A stretch of DNA of 64,000 nucleotides from a virus: positions 62,001-126,000 of IMG/VR virus record IMGVR_UViG_3300044638_006750; one strand, 5' to 3'. Position numbers and translations under genes: made by a program. Below the pieces are notes generated by a model. It saw only the letters and a program-made list of their open reading frames with translations, was not told the origin of the DNA and searched no databases. Numbering within the stretch: the first letter of the stretch is position 1; every line of letters begins with the position of its first letter. Of this stretch, positions 27,883-39,860 are shown one piece after another.

Positions 27883-30800
27883 ATGGCGATATATGTTAAA
27901 GGATATAATCCCTGGAATAATCCACAGATATACGGCAGTTTTGGAGACACAAGTTGTGGACAATATCTAGGCGCTGGTGGTATCTATAATGTAACAGCCT
28001 CGTCTTTATTTTATCATAACACTTTTGCTCCAGAGTCTATTGATATTAGCACTGGGGTACAGTCATTTAGCTCTTGTTATACAAATCCGATGGCTGCTGG
28101 TTATAATAATTCTCCAGATTCATGTCCACCATATGTAGGGTCTTATGCCATAGTAGATAATAATGGGGACGTCTATCTACATGCTCCCAAGCATTATGTT
28201 TATGCTGGTCAGTTTGATGCTAATCCTTATCAAACTATGTTTAATAAGTTTGCTTCTTGGCCAAAGCTTGCAGATAAAAAATGGCAAAAAGTTATATTAA
28301 CTCCATTCTCTCTTCATGCCCTTACAACAACTGGACAGTTATGGACTATTATCAACAACAATGTCTATCAAAGTCTTTCTCAGAGTAGTCTAGAGGCATA
28401 TAGTGGTTTAGGTTTAGCATACAGAAGAAGAGTTCCAACTATTTTCGGTAGTATAGCTGGTGGTGATACTTTTATCAGTAGAACATATCCTATGTATGAT
28501 CGTCCATTATCATCGGTATTTAGTTATGCAAATACTATAGATATTTATAGCCCACAAAGAATCGCTTTGTTTGGACCGGAATATAGGAAGACAATTGGAG
28601 ATGGTAATCAAGGAACACTTACGACCATACTTAACGCTAAGGCTGGCATATCTTCATGTTCAAATGGACCTAGTTGGAGATTTAACGATGGTGGTAATTA
28701 TGCTAAAATTTTAGATATGTATAATTCAGTTTACATTTCTTCTCATAGTAGTGTTGCTAATGATGGTAGAACTAATTATACCTCTCCAGGAGATAATCAG
28801 CACAGATCATATACTGTTCCTAGTCCTTATTATACTGATTGGCCCAATATCAGGTCTGGTTCACCAACCTGTGTTCCTGCAAGTAGCGGCAATTGGTTAA
28901 CAAGAATTACTTTAGAAGGTTCTATAGCAGATAATTGGAAAGATATATATCATGTCCATGGATGTTTTTATGGGATCAATACTCTAAACCAAGTTTATGT
29001 TTGGGGTCCAAACGTCCCTACTCTCGGAGTAGTAGACTATCCTAGATTAACGACCTTGGGCGCAGACGGAGGATTAAGGAATATACAAGGAGGATCTACT
29101 GGCCCAGGCTACTCAGCATATACAGCATATGGCATAGACGGTAATGATGATCTAAAATTATGGACCGATATTTCATTAACGCCTGTAACTGTTTATGGTT
29201 CATTTAAAAAAGTTATAGCTGTAAATTCTCTTATGGGCTATAAAAGTGCAGCAAATGGTTTTTTCATAGCTTTAACCAAAACAAATGAAATAGTATTATT
29301 ATACAACATATCATATAATCCAGGTATTGCATTCGATAGTAATCTGAGACCAGCACATAGTTTATCTACCATACCACTAGCATCAACACGAGGAGCGACA
29401 TGGACAGATATTGCTCTAAGTGCTCCGTGGTTTGGATCCGGATCGGGTGTTAGTATAGACGCTATTAGGAGCGACGGTACGGTATTCAATATCTCTGGTA
29501 TTACTACGACATTTGCTGGTATAGTAACACAGCTATCTAATCAACTATCTGCAAATTCATATTTTGCAATGACATCTAACGATGAATTTAGTCAAACCTA
29601 TGCAAATTATTCTGGCTCAAGTATCTTTTCAAATTCTTTAAGTAATATTAATAATACTACTACGAAATATATTACATTCCCCAATGTAGTATATAGCGAT
29701 ACCAATTCATTGATTCCCACACCAACTCCAACCGTAACAAGTACAAGCACACCACCTCCAACACCAACAGCTACTCCAACTAGAACTCCTCCTCCAACCC
29801 AAACTACGACGAATACTTCTACAGTATCTGTTACTCCTACTCAAACACCAACCGGAACAACTACATCAACACCAACCAATACCACAACTCCAACTGTTAC
29901 GCCGACCACAACTCCTACTGCTACCAATACAAGAACACCAACCAATACTTCCACTCCGACTAATACTACAACTCCGACTAATACTCCCACAATCAGTCAA
30001 ACACCAACCAACACCCCCACCATTAGTTTGACACCAACTAATACCGTCACAAGCAGCACTACACCAACTAATACTGCTACTAATACACAAACCCCAACTA
30101 ATACTGTTACGTCTACTATCACTAGCACTCCGACACGTACACAATGTTATTTTACCGACGTTATAAAAAATCCCAGTTTTGAAAATAATGATACTAAAAT
30201 ATTAGATAATTGGGATTATTATAATGTTTATGTATTAGGTGGGCCACAATTAACTGCCGGCTACCTCGGTGGTCAAGGAGGAGTAGGACCAATAAACGAT
30301 GGTAAATATGCTGTTAGTTTAACAGGAAATGCAAATGGCTGGATAAGTCAGGCATTCTATACCAATGTTGGAGATGCGTATGCTATACGCTTCAAATATA
30401 CTGGAAATCCAGGCAACACTAACACACCCAATAATGTATTGAAAACATTAAGAGTCGGTATTGGAGAAAATGATAAATCTATAAATTGGTCTAATGTTAG
30501 TGATAGAGATAATATTAATCCAATATCTTCTACAATGCAAGTGACAGACTTCTCGTTCTCTGCTTCATCTTATCCTTCTCATAGCTTAACAAATTTACAA
30601 TGGGAAGACGGAATCATAACATACACAGCAACGTCCGAATTAACTAGAGTTGTTTTTCAGGATTTATCTACAAGTGTCGATGGTAATGATGGAATCATAA
30701 TAGATAACATCATATCATGTGGTGCTCAATATATAACAAAAACTCCAACGCCAACTTTTACGAATACTCCAACCAATACTCCCACTCAAACAGCAACAGC

Positions 30801-33174
30801 AACTAATACTCCCACCAACACCCCAACTCCTACTCAAACCCCTTCTTCTCCAGAAGATAAGTATTTGTACTTCTGGGGTAAAAATATAGTAAGCGATACT
30901 GCTGGAAAAACTTTTAGAGTTATTCCAGATAGTAGAACATATGTTCAAGTAGCAGACAACCCAAGAATAGATTCTAAATTAGCAACACAGTTATGGTCTA
31001 AAACCTTGGCATTATCCATAGGAGAAAATTTAACATTTAGTTTTGCTGCTAGTGAAAATGGGTCAGAACTATACGGCTGGGGCGGTGCTGATGATAGAGA
31101 AACAGATATCTTTACAGAATTTTATTATCCAGAACTAATTTACAGATTTAATAAGCAAAGAATTCTAGATATTAATTATGGTCAGACAAGTAGAAATATG
31201 TATGTATTATATGTTCTGACCAAGGTGACTGGCGATGATATTGTAAGCTTTCCTGGATTTGGTTTGATATTACCGGGTTATAACCATACCGTTAACCCTC
31301 CATCTAGTATTTATCCCAACATTATTAGAAGCGGGAGTGCAGTCTTACCATTACCAAATGGTGTTAGAGTTCAAGCTGTAAGAGGCACGAATATTCTGTA
31401 CTCAATACCAATTGGCAACAACAGTAGTTCATTGGGTAAATTAGCTAATATAGAAGATATGGTTAACGGCATAGGAACAGGGCTTTCTGACCCCAAGACT
31501 TCGATCAGAATACTTAATACTATTGTCTACTCTGGTGGTAAAATAGTAACAGGTGTAGGCACACTTGTAGAACTTAGTGGATATAATGCCGTAGAAACTT
31601 CATTCCCATCCCTAGACCTAACAAATATTAGTTCGGCTAAAGATATTGATGTGGTTACTAAATTTGATAGAACTACAGGCATTAAAACGGTTACCAGCAG
31701 AATTCCTCGTGCTCCAGATAATAATCTCCCTCCATTATCTTATAGTGAGGGTCCATACCATTCTATGATGATTAGTCAAACAGGTAAGCTATTCGCTAGA
31801 GGATCAAATGAAGGACGTTTTGGCAACAATGGTACTGGTGGAACAACATCTTTTGTGCAAATAGGTTCAGACAATAATTGGAAAAACGTAATCTGTGGCG
31901 TTAACCACACACTTGCCCTAAAACAAGACAACTCGCTATGGAGTTGGGGCTGGAATAACAATGGACAGTTGGGTTTAGGAGATAATTTAGACAGATACAT
32001 TCCTGTTCAGGTGCCGGGAGACTGGAGAAAAGTCAAGGTATTTGATGGTAATATTGGACAACATATTAACTATGGTATTCAAGGAGATGGTTCTATTTGG
32101 TATTGGGGATCCTATATAGGAAATGCTCCGGTTTTATTAGATAACTCTATAGAGTATGACGATTTTTCATTTAGTTGCAGATCATATGATCCTACGCCAA
32201 CACCAACTAATACCGCAACACCAACACTAACACCGAGTAATACGGCTACAAATACTCCTACAAATACTCCCACAATATCTAGTACTCCTAGTCAGACTCC
32301 GACAAATACCAGAACTCCCACAATCACTCCGAGCAACACACCTACTATCAGTATCACTCCAACTAATAGTCCTACAATAAGCCTGTCTCCAACAAATACC
32401 CCGACTATTAGCATTACGCCAACTAATACAAAGACTCCTACCAGAACTCCTACAACAACACCAACTAACACAGTAACACCTGGTTTAACAGCGACACCTA
32501 CCGCTACACCAACACAAACGCCAACAAACAGCGTAACTCCATCGAGAACTCCAAGTAACACTCCTACAAACACATTTACTCCAACCAACACAAGAACACC
32601 CACTAATACTCCAAGCTATTCTCCGACTAACACTGTGACTCCAAGTAATACTCCGACCAATACTATTACTCCTTCGAATACGGCTACTCCAACTCCAAGT
32701 CCCAGATATGTCAATGTATTAACAGCAAGTCAAACCAATAAATCGGCTATTATAGGTTTATCAGTGTCTCATACCTGGAGTCAAAGTTTTGTTAATAATA
32801 TTTTTGGTAGACTTTCTAGAATAGAAACTATGTTTGTTGGATTCTATGCTGGTACGGGCCAATTAGAGGTATATAGTGGACAACCAGGGAATAATTTAAC
32901 ACTATTACATAGTCAGAATGTTAGCATTTCTGCTAGCAATTCTTATGATTATACTATATGGGATATTACCTCTGGCGTTAATATTAATTTAATTCCTGGA
33001 AATACATATACTATTAAATTTATTCCTAATAATGACTTACCAGATCCATATGGTATGGTAATTAGTTTGAATAATCAATATATTGGAGGAACCTTCTGTG
33101 AAGATGAATTGTGTATTAAAACTGATAGAGATCTAGTCTTTAGGGCTTATGTTGGGGTGTTGGCCACATCCTAG
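27883..33174 (+). CDS. giant adhesin: two RCC1-type propellers and a DUF642-like domain (1763 aa)
   Basis: Order: an N-terminal propeller (1-611) with weak RCC1 features ([28 protein letters not shown]); TPT linker (612-754); an intact DUF642/galactose-binding-like domain (755-951; [28 protein letters not shown]); TPT linker (952-989); a clear RCC1 propeller (990-1436; [20 protein letters not shown], then [15 protein letters not shown]); TPT linker (1437-1607); and a C-terminal jelly-roll-like head (1608-1763; [26 protein letters not shown]). All are binding-type folds with no enzymatic residues. The start follows TAAGAGGATAAAG. This intact DUF642-like domain is the reference that reveals the interrupted copy in the next gene. 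Confidence 0.87.
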   Translation: MAIYVKGYNPWNNPQIYGSFGDTSCGQYLGAGGIYNVTASSLFYHNTFAPESIDISTGVQSFSSCYTNPMAAGYNNSPDSCPPYVGSYAIVDNNGDVYLHAPKHYVYAGQFDANPYQTMFNKFASWPKLADKKWQKVILTPFSLHALTTTGQLWTIINNNVYQSLSQSSLEAYSGLGLAYRRRVPTIFGSIAGGDTFISRTYPMYDRPLSSVFSYANTIDIYSPQRIALFGPEYRKTIGDGNQGTLTTILNAKAGISSCSNGPSWRFNDGGNYAKILDMYNSVYISSHSSVANDGRTNYTSPGDNQHRSYTVPSPYYTDWPNIRSGSPTCVPASSGNWLTRITLEGSIADNWKDIYHVHGCFYGINTLNQVYVWGPNVPTLGVVDYPRLTTLGADGGLRNIQGGSTGPGYSAYTAYGIDGNDDLKLWTDISLTPVTVYGSFKKVIAVNSLMGYKSAANGFFIALTKTNEIVLLYNISYNPGIAFDSNLRPAHSLSTIPLASTRGATWTDIALSAPWFGSGSGVSIDAIRSDGTVFNISGITTTFAGIVTQLSNQLSANSYFAMTSNDEFSQTYANYSGSSIFSNSLSNINNTTTKYITFPNVVYSDTNSLIPTPTPTVTSTSTPPPTPTATPTRTPPPTQTTTNTSTVSVTPTQTPTGTTTSTPTNTTTPTVTPTTTPTATNTRTPTNTSTPTNTTTPTNTPTISQTPTNTPTISLTPTNTVTSSTTPTNTATNTQTPTNTVTSTITSTPTRTQCYFTDVIKNPSFENNDTKILDNWDYYNVYVLGGPQLTAGYLGGQGGVGPINDGKYAVSLTGNANGWISQAFYTNVGDAYAIRFKYTGNPGNTNTPNNVLKTLRVGIGENDKSINWSNVSDRDNINPISSTMQVTDFSFSASSYPSHSLTNLQWEDGIITYTATSELTRVVFQDLSTSVDGNDGIIIDNIISCGAQYITKTPTPTFTNTPTNTPTQTATATNTPTNTPTPTQTPSSPEDKYLYFWGKNIVSDTAGKTFRVIPDSRTYVQVADNPRIDSKLATQLWSKTLALSIGENLTFSFAASENGSELYGWGGADDRETDIFTEFYYPELIYRFNKQRILDINYGQTSRNMYVLYVLTKVTGDDIVSFPGFGLILPGYNHTVNPPSSIYPNIIRSGSAVLPLPNGVRVQAVRGTNILYSIPIGNNSSSLGKLANIEDMVNGIGTGLSDPKTSIRILNTIVYSGGKIVTGVGTLVELSGYNAVETSFPSLDLTNISSAKDIDVVTKFDRTTGIKTVTSRIPRAPDNNLPPLSYSEGPYHSMMISQTGKLFARGSNEGRFGNNGTGGTTSFVQIGSDNNWKNVICGVNHTLALKQDNSLWSWGWNNNGQLGLGDNLDRYIPVQVPGDWRKVKVFDGNIGQHINYGIQGDGSIWYWGSYIGNAPVLLDNSIEYDDFSFSCRSYDPTPTPTNTATPTLTPSNTATNTPTNTPTISSTPSQTPTNTRTPTITPSNTPTISITPTNSPTISLSPTNTPTISITPTNTKTPTRTPTTTPTNTVTPGLTATPTATPTQTPTNSVTPSRTPSNTPTNTFTPTNTRTPTNTPSYSPTNTVTPSNTPTNTITPSNTATPTPSPRYVNVLTASQTNKSAIIGLSVSHTWSQSFVNNIFGRLSRIETMFVGFYAGTGQLEVYSGQPGNNLTLLHSQNVSISASNSYDYTIWDITSGVNINLIPGNTYTIKFIPNNDLPDPYGMVISLNNQYIGGTFCEDELCIKTDRDLVFRAYVGVLATS
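29716..30144 (+). repeat. Thr-Pro-Asn (TPT) linker tract, 143 codons
   Basis: Joins the N-terminal propeller to the DUF642-like domain. Units are TPTNT, TPTIS and TPT.TT with mixed synonymous codons. Confidence 0.9.
30736..30849 (+). repeat. Thr-Pro-Asn (TPT) linker tract
   Basis: A 38-codon linker between the DUF642-like domain and the second propeller of the same protein. Confidence 0.88.
32191..32703 (+). repeat. Thr-Pro-Asn (TPT) linker tract, 171 codons
   Basis: Contains TPTISITPT and TPTISLSPT variants as well as plain TPTNTPT. It separates the second propeller from the C-terminal jelly-roll-like head. Confidence 0.9.
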
Positions 33175-33185
33175 GAGAATTATAG

Positions 33186-36100
33186 ATGCTTGAAATTGTA
33201 CAAGTTATAAATGGATCAATCAGTAATGGTGTTCTACCTCCACTAAATGGTAGCATTATTTCATCATATAATTATCATGGATGTGATAATGCCGTATTTG
33301 ATTATTTTTTAACTATTACTGCTTCTGATGGAGTTTCTAATAAAAGAGAAATATTTTTATTTACTATTAATCACAATACATCTAGATCAATAAACATTGG
33401 TGGAGTAATATACCCACCATATGGAGGAAGAATACCAGCACAACAAACTCTGACCGGTATTCCTGTCCCATTAAGCGGAGAAAGATATTTTATAAATGTA
33501 AAACCTAATAGATTAACGCCCAATCCTCATTGGGGTCCAATGAATCTATGTATTACTAATAGTCAATATAATTTAGGGTTTGCCACAGCGTCAAGATCAG
33601 CTTCTGGTAGATGCGCTGATCCATTGGGCGGAATAACACAGGTTTTTCCTACCCCATTACCTACAACAACGCCGACCCCAACTCCTACAAGGATTATTTC
33701 TCAATGCAAATATAATTTAATACTAAATCCAAGAATTAATAATTTATCTAATCCATTAGATACTGGTGTTGATATAGCAGCAGATTTGGTTAATCGAAGT
33801 ACACCTCTATCTATTACTTCCACAGGTACTATTAGTGTCAATCTGGCCGGAACCCCAGCAACAAATGCGGATGGATTTTCTGCAATAATATCTCCTCTTG
33901 GATTTCCGATACAGAGCCTATTAGGTAGAATAGGAACTTCAGGTAAAATTTTTAGAGTCGGATCATCTTACCTTAATTTTCCTACAGAGACCGGTAGACT
34001 TTATTTATTTATAGAAGATGGTATCCCGTCAGATAATAGTGGACAATTTATTATCTCTGTAAGCTATGGATTTACTCCATGTATCAGTCAAACCCCGACA
34101 TCATCGGCAACTCCGACACAGACGCCACCAACAACACCGTGTATATTCAATAATAGTATACTTAGTAATAATAGTTTTGAAAATGGTATAGTTGACTGGG
34201 ATAAATATGTGGTTTCTTTGGCTCCCAACAAAGGCAAAATAGCTTTATCTCTTGGGATGAATGGACCAAATGGATCTAAAAATTTTATAGACAGCAGCCC
34301 ACTAGCCAAAACTATTAAATTATATGGCGACCCGATAATTACAAACTTAAACTATAAAGTAGGTACATCAAGCGGTTACTTCAACCAATCTGCTATAATT
34401 CCAGACTCTATTTCGTGTAATAATTTTTTCTTAGATGCTACTAAAACAGGACTCTTTAATACTGGTGTTTATTTCGATGTTGGAGACGATATTTTCGTTT
34501 CGGTTGAAGGCTGCGGAACCTTTAATGGATCAACTCCTTTTAGTAATGATTATATCAATGGGATTATATTCGATTCACCGGTCTCAGCTATAGGTCCGGT
34601 GTCTGGTAGTTCGGTTCTATATTTTGGTCAAGAATATACAGGAAAAGCCACGTCATCTGGATATTTATTTTTGGGGATTAGAGACACAGATAATATATAC
34701 TCAAATAATACAGGAGGATATTGTGCCTGTGTTAAGAAAAACATAAACGACCCAGACTGTAACAGTATTACCAATAGTCCTAATAGGTTTATAGATCAAA
34801 CCAGATGTAAACAAAATATTCAAAACTGGATTTATTTAGATGATAATAAAGATTGGGATTTTATATGCAGTGGAGACTTTACTCTCGAAATGTGGATTAA
34901 TTTTGATGATGTTTCCAAACTTATAGGTATCTGTGGACAGTCAGATGGAAGATTATTACAAAATAAATGGGGATTATATTATAATGGATTATCATCAACA
35001 AGTGTCGTTAGTGCTGGACATATAGGTATATTAGTAGCAGATAAAACTTTCTCGTCGTCTATTAGCGTACCATGGAAACCTATAGTTGGAAGATGGTATA
35101 ATTTAGTTATTACTAGAGAAGATGATAATTGGAGATTTTTTATAGATGGTGTCCAAATTGGATCAACAATTGTTTCATCTGTTAGACCAGGAAGATCTGT
35201 TGGAGAATTAAGAATAGGTGCAGATGGTGAAAATTTTGCTAGATTCAGTGGGTTTATGAATAGCTTTAGAATAGTTAAAGGTTATGTGGTCTACAGAAAT
35301 AACTTCACCCCCTCCACTGTCCCACTAACCAATAATTTACCTATAACAGTAAGTAATTCTGATATTGATTCTGTTGTAGATGGTAATGAAAGTATACTTC
35401 TTAATGCTGGTGGATGGGTGTCTCAAAAATTCTTAGCTAGCCCAGGTCAGAGATATTTAGTTAAATTTAAATATAGTTCGGATACTGCTAATAAAAATAT
35501 TTTACTTCCAACGCCTACAGTCACACCCAGTATCACCCCATCAAGAAGAAATTTTGCTCCTTCTGACTTAAACGACCAACAAATTACTGTCGGTAGTGGA
35601 CCTGTTGATTTAGTTTCGGATCCATCGAATCGTAAATTATATGTAGCTAATTCATTAAGCAATACTATTAGTGTCATAGATCCTTATGGATACAAAATAC
35701 TTAATACTTTTCAAACATCTGCTAGTCCTGTTAGTTTGAGCATCAATAAGAAAACAAATAAATTATATATAGCTAATAGTACGAGTAATTTAATTACTAT
35801 TATTGATACTAATACAGACGCGTTCATCAAAACTATCAATATTAATGATGGTCCGAAGCATATAACCGTAGATGATATTTTGAATAAAGTATATGTATGT
35901 ACAAACACGTCTGTAGTAGTTTTAGACGGATACACTGATCAAGTGCTGTATATAGTAGATTGTAGAAGCTATGGAGGTATCCCCACTAAGACTGTTCTGG
36001 ATATCTCGCTCAACAGGGTGTTTGTGTTATTAGATTATCAATCTTATAATACTAATATTACATCTTTTATCTATTTCGATGGTAATGCCAACACCAACCC

Positions 36101-39100
36101 TTCAGTTTCTACGATAGCAGGAGAACCTCTTAAAGACTTCTATATTGATTCAACAGTTAACTCACTACATGCCACATATAAATTCACTGGCAGAAGCACA
36201 GACTACCAGCTTTTCAGACTAAACACAATAACCCTCGACAGATCTTTGTCTGCTGAATTTTTTCTATCTGGTGGAACCACCAAGCTAGTTGTTAGCGGAT
36301 TAGATTTACTATATGATCAGTCTAATGGCAAAACATATCTATACAATAAGTCCACAAATAGTTTGTATGCCACATACTCCGCATATATCACTGGATCAAT
36401 TAATAAAGTTTTTGTCGCTTTGGCATTATCATATGCTGGATCATTTATCAGGCTTAATGAGGTTTATACTGACTCTAGAATCATATTTATTAATAGCAGT
36501 AATTCAAGAATCTTTTTGATCAATGTTCCAAACCAATTACCTCTATCAGTATCTCTAGATACTGTCGCAACTGGTAATAGACCCATAGATGGAGATATTA
36601 ATCCAACCACGCTAAAAGCATATATAACTAATTTTAACAGCGAAGACATTACTGTACTTAATGGTTTAACCAATAATCCTCTATCCACTATAAGTAGACA
36701 AACTATTGTAGTAGGCAAGAATCCGAGAGCCTCAGCGATAAATAAAAATACTAATAAGATTTATGTTGCTTTAATTACTACTAGTCAAATTGCTGTTATA
36801 GATGGAGATACCGACACAGTAGAACAATATATTTCAGTATCTAAATTCCCACAATATATAACAGTAGATCATGCTTTAAACAGAATTTATGTCTCCACCG
36901 CTTCTACAATCGACATCATTGACTGCACAAATAATAGTGTTATAGCTTCTGTGGCTCATGGCATCAAAAGCGGACAGTTAGGCAAAGGGATTGTAGATTC
37001 TAGTGCTCAAAGAGTATTCTTTATTGTAGATTATAGTTCTTTAGTAAATCCAACCACAAATAGCTTTAGGGTTGATGCAGACTCCACAGACATTTCTTTT
37101 GTTTATTTTAACACAAACTTCACTACCGCACCAGATTTACAATCTATTAATTATGGACCAATAAGTGATTTCTTTATTGATGAATTCTTTAATAATTTAT
37201 ATGGTATTCCTTTTAATCCAACAACTACATCTTTTGTAAGAATAAATACTATTACGTTAGCTAATAGTGTGTCTCCTGATCTATTAAATAATAGCGGCGT
37301 ACCAATAACTATAGGACGATCATCTATATATTTCAATAGTGTATCGGGCAGAGTTTTGGTATATAATATTGATACAACAACAATTTATAGTTTTTATGTG
37401 TTAAGCTTAAATGGCGTTGCTGACTTTAAGGTTTCTACATATTTGAGCAATGTTATCAACATTAAATCTTTATTTATCAATACTGCATTTGATGATAATA
37501 GAGTTTATTTATTAAATAGTGATTATGATAGGATCAATATAGCCGATCCATCCACAGTACTTAATGTTACGTTTACGCCCACTCCGACTAGGGCTACGGC
37601 GACTCCTACCGCAACTCCAACAATTACTCCTCCAAATAATACCAAAGATTTGTTGGTCGGATTAGGCGCAGATAATAATTCAGTGTTGTGGGCTAATCCT
37701 ACATCTTCTTTTGATCCAATGGCTGGTCTATCAACCACAAACTTTAGCTATAATCCAGATTCATACACAGGTCATTCTCTTAATAATGTAGTTTGGGCAG
37801 AGGGGACCGTCTTGTTTAGTCCCACAGTTCCTACAAATAGAATAGTATTTAAGAGTAATTCGGGCAATATCTTGCTTGATTCAATTACAGTTTGTGGACA
37901 GTTGAATATAACAAAAACTCCTACTCCAACAAATACGGTCACTCCTAGTATTACTCCAACAAAAACCCCAACTAGTAGTGTTACACCTAGTATTACCCCT
38001 ACTATTTATTCTGATCCAGCCTTAAATATTAAACACTATCTTGGAGTAAGTAGAAAAAAGAATTTATATAGTTGGGGATTGAATAATAATGGTGAGCTAG
38101 GCCAAGGCGACACAATATCTCGTATTGCTCCAACATTATTTAGAGTGCCGGGTTGGAAAAAAGTTATTAGCAATCCATATTTCTTAACTGCCGATCCTGG
38201 AAAAAATATCGGTAATTTATGGTATGGTATTAAAAATAACTTTACTCTATGGGAATGGAGAGAAAACTCTCCCTCTAGTTTGGATGGTGAGCTACTTTTT
38301 GTTACCCCTAATGTATTTACATTTGTATATAAAAATGCTAGTTCTATATACTATATACATAGTAATTCTCGTAAATTATATAGCTATGACTTAGTAAACT
38401 ACAAGAGGAGCGATAATCCAATTATAGAGGAAAAAGTTTATGATGTAGTTAGTATAGCTCAAAATTTCTTTGCTATTTTATATGAAGGCGAAACCGATTT
38501 GCTTATCAGAATCAATGGAGAAGATAGTTTCTTAAAGTTTAATAAAGACGAATTTTTACAACTATCTGCTAATAGCAATGGTACATTATTTGCTATTAGA
38601 AATGACCAAAAACTATATGCTTTAGGGAATAACGCTAATGGGCAGATAGGAAATAATAGTAAACAATATGTTCAATTTTTAACTCAAATCGGAAATATCT
38701 CTTGGAAATACATAAGTAGTGGTTCTAGACATACTCTTGGCATTACAGTAGACGGTCTCCTATACGGATGGGGGGATAATTTTTACGGACAATTGGGAGA
38801 CGGTACTGCTAGAGAAAGACTGGTGCCTACCGCATCTTCTAATGTTTCTGTCGATTGGACAGAGGTTTTTGCCGGTAATCAATACTCTCTAGGGAAGAAA
38901 GAAGACAATACTCTATACGGCTGGGGTTTGAATAATGAATTTATGTTGGGATTATTCCCGCCGACCACAAACAATTTTTCTGTACCGACCCCTCTTCTTG
39001 GAGTATGGACAGATATTACTTTGTCTAATAATAGCATATTTGCCCTTGGCGAACCACCACCAACACCAACACCATCTGTTACTACCACTGTTACTCCGTC

Positions 39101-39845
39101 TATTACTACGACTAGAACACCAACAGTAACGCCAACTACTAGTAATACGCCAACAAAAACTCCAACATGTACGGGAACTTCGACACCAACTAATACTGCT
39201 ACACCAACAAATACAGTTACAAATAGTGCTACCCCAACAAACACTCCAACTCCAACCCTTACAGGAACTGCAACCGTTACGCCCACAATTACAAATACTC
39301 CCACCAACACATCTACTCCGACCAACACTCCAACAAAAACTGTTACTAGAACCCCAACTAATACTCCTACAAATACCGTTACTCCTAGTGCTACGAGTAC
39401 TCAGACTCCTACATCTACTATAACAAATACTCCAACAAATAGTGCTACTCCAACTAATACGCCTACCATGACCCCAACACGCACTATGACATTAACACCA
39501 AGTAATTCACCTACACCAACAGTTACTCCATCAACAAGTCCACTACTGACAGTATTTTTCTACTATATCTCTGAAGACCAAACAGATATATGCAATAATA
39601 AAGAGGCTAATACTGTTAGAGTGATAAGTGTATACGATAGAGACAATAATCTACAAAGCGGATCTTTCTTATACAAAGATAAAAATGCCAACAATAAGTG
39701 GGAATTTGACGATTTACAAACGATACTAAATACCAGTGCTTCTATAATATACATGCTAGAATTAAATTCTAATAAACTATCAACACTTATTGCAGATAAT
39801 AGTGGTTATGCTATAATAGATCAACAGGACATCAGCTGCTCTTAA
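33186..39845 (+). CDS. giant mosaic adhesin with nested domain insertions (2219 aa)
   Basis: Order: unrecognised beta domain (1-154); PA-IL/LecA-like lectin (about 170-300; [22 protein letters not shown]); DUF642-like piece A (319-356); LamG-like part 1 (about 355-403); a second lectin-like domain (about 404-544); LamG-like part 2 (545-722; [25 protein letters not shown]); DUF642 piece B (723-771); an insert with two YVTN propellers and short TPT linkers (772-1484); DUF642 piece C (1485-1575); RCC1 propeller (about 1608-1956; [16 protein letters not shown]); TPT linker (1957-2119); and a YYxS-type domain (2120-2219). The three DUF642 pieces line up with the uninterrupted copy in the preceding gene. 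All domains are binding folds, so this is most likely a multivalent receptor-binding protein. The start follows TAGGAG, overlapping the previous stop. Confidence 0.87.
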   Translation: MLEIVQVINGSISNGVLPPLNGSIISSYNYHGCDNAVFDYFLTITASDGVSNKREIFLFTINHNTSRSINIGGVIYPPYGGRIPAQQTLTGIPVPLSGERYFINVKPNRLTPNPHWGPMNLCITNSQYNLGFATASRSASGRCADPLGGITQVFPTPLPTTTPTPTPTRIISQCKYNLILNPRINNLSNPLDTGVDIAADLVNRSTPLSITSTGTISVNLAGTPATNADGFSAIISPLGFPIQSLLGRIGTSGKIFRVGSSYLNFPTETGRLYLFIEDGIPSDNSGQFIISVSYGFTPCISQTPTSSATPTQTPPTTPCIFNNSILSNNSFENGIVDWDKYVVSLAPNKGKIALSLGMNGPNGSKNFIDSSPLAKTIKLYGDPIITNLNYKVGTSSGYFNQSAIIPDSISCNNFFLDATKTGLFNTGVYFDVGDDIFVSVEGCGTFNGSTPFSNDYINGIIFDSPVSAIGPVSGSSVLYFGQEYTGKATSSGYLFLGIRDTDNIYSNNTGGYCACVKKNINDPDCNSITNSPNRFIDQTRCKQNIQNWIYLDDNKDWDFICSGDFTLEMWINFDDVSKLIGICGQSDGRLLQNKWGLYYNGLSSTSVVSAGHIGILVADKTFSSSISVPWKPIVGRWYNLVITREDDNWRFFIDGVQIGSTIVSSVRPGRSVGELRIGADGENFARFSGFMNSFRIVKGYVVYRNNFTPSTVPLTNNLPITVSNSDIDSVVDGNESILLNAGGWVSQKFLASPGQRYLVKFKYSSDTANKNILLPTPTVTPSITPSRRNFAPSDLNDQQITVGSGPVDLVSDPSNRKLYVANSLSNTISVIDPYGYKILNTFQTSASPVSLSINKKTNKLYIANSTSNLITIIDTNTDAFIKTININDGPKHITVDDILNKVYVCTNTSVVVLDGYTDQVLYIVDCRSYGGIPTKTVLDISLNRVFVLLDYQSYNTNITSFIYFDGNANTNPSVSTIAGEPLKDFYIDSTVNSLHATYKFTGRSTDYQLFRLNTITLDRSLSAEFFLSGGTTKLVVSGLDLLYDQSNGKTYLYNKSTNSLYATYSAYITGSINKVFVALALSYAGSFIRLNEVYTDSRIIFINSSNSRIFLINVPNQLPLSVSLDTVATGNRPIDGDINPTTLKAYITNFNSEDITVLNGLTNNPLSTISRQTIVVGKNPRASAINKNTNKIYVALITTSQIAVIDGDTDTVEQYISVSKFPQYITVDHALNRIYVSTASTIDIIDCTNNSVIASVAHGIKSGQLGKGIVDSSAQRVFFIVDYSSLVNPTTNSFRVDADSTDISFVYFNTNFTTAPDLQSINYGPISDFFIDEFFNNLYGIPFNPTTTSFVRINTITLANSVSPDLLNNSGVPITIGRSSIYFNSVSGRVLVYNIDTTTIYSFYVLSLNGVADFKVSTYLSNVINIKSLFINTAFDDNRVYLLNSDYDRINIADPSTVLNVTFTPTPTRATATPTATPTITPPNNTKDLLVGLGADNNSVLWANPTSSFDPMAGLSTTNFSYNPDSYTGHSLNNVVWAEGTVLFSPTVPTNRIVFKSNSGNILLDSITVCGQLNITKTPTPTNTVTPSITPTKTPTSSVTPSITPTIYSDPALNIKHYLGVSRKKNLYSWGLNNNGELGQGDTISRIAPTLFRVPGWKKVISNPYFLTADPGKNIGNLWYGIKNNFTLWEWRENSPSSLDGELLFVTPNVFTFVYKNASSIYYIHSNSRKLYSYDLVNYKRSDNPIIEEKVYDVVSIAQNFFAILYEGETDLLIRINGEDSFLKFNKDEFLQLSANSNGTLFAIRNDQKLYALGNNANGQIGNNSKQYVQFLTQIGNISWKYISSGSRHTLGITVDGLLYGWGDNFYGQLGDGTARERLVPTASSNVSVDWTEVFAGNQYSLGKKEDNTLYGWGLNNEFMLGLFPPTTNNFSVPTPLLGVWTDITLSNNSIFALGEPPPTPTPSVTTTVTPSITTTRTPTVTPTTSNTPTKTPTCTGTSTPTNTATPTNTVTNSATPTNTPTPTLTGTATVTPTITNTPTNTSTPTNTPTKTVTRTPTNTPTNTVTPSATSTQTPTSTITNTPTNSATPTNTPTMTPTRTMTLTPSNSPTPTVTPSTSPLLTVFFYYISEDQTDICNNKEANTVRVISVYDRDNNLQSGSFLYKDKNANNKWEFDDLQTILNTSASIIYMLELNSNKLSTLIADNSGYAIIDQQDISCS
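34395..34817 (+). other. lectin-like domain inserted inside a LamG-like domain
   Basis: The LamG-like fold starts at about 34248 ([16 protein letters not shown], then SGYFNQSA) and resumes at 34818 ([21 protein letters not shown]). Those two parts are normally adjacent. The 141 residues between have the PA-IL-like end pattern ([18 protein letters not shown]). Confidence 0.68.
35577..37560 (+). repeat. two tandem YVTN-type beta-propellers (internal duplication)
   Basis: Copy 1 (about 35577-36545) and copy 2 (about 36546-37560) each begin with YVTN blades ([32 protein letters not shown]). Each then has a unique tail in the same order: DYxS...SFIYFDG then [11 protein letters not shown] in one, and DYSS...SFVYFNT then [11 protein letters not shown] in the other, followed by FxRxNTITL. 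This shows duplication of a whole unit of about 330 residues. Confidence 0.78.
39054..39542 (+). repeat. Thr-Pro-Asn (TPT) linker tract, 163 codons
   Basis: Separates the RCC1 propeller from the C-terminal YYxS-type domain. It contains a single Cys (TPTCTGT), unusual in these linkers. Confidence 0.9.
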
Positions 39846-39860
39846 ATAGTAGAATAAATA

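Larger units (their letters stand above)
34140..37910 (+). other. DUF642-like domain split into three pieces by two insertions
   Basis: Pieces at 34140-34256, 35352-35498 and 37638-37910 contain, in order, NNSFEN...W, then [29 protein letters not shown], then [14 protein letters not shown] to [10 protein letters not shown]. Their counterparts in the preceding gene (nt 30145-30735) are contiguous: [61 protein letters not shown]. Total length of the pieces is about 178 residues, against 197 in the intact copy. Confidence 0.8.
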
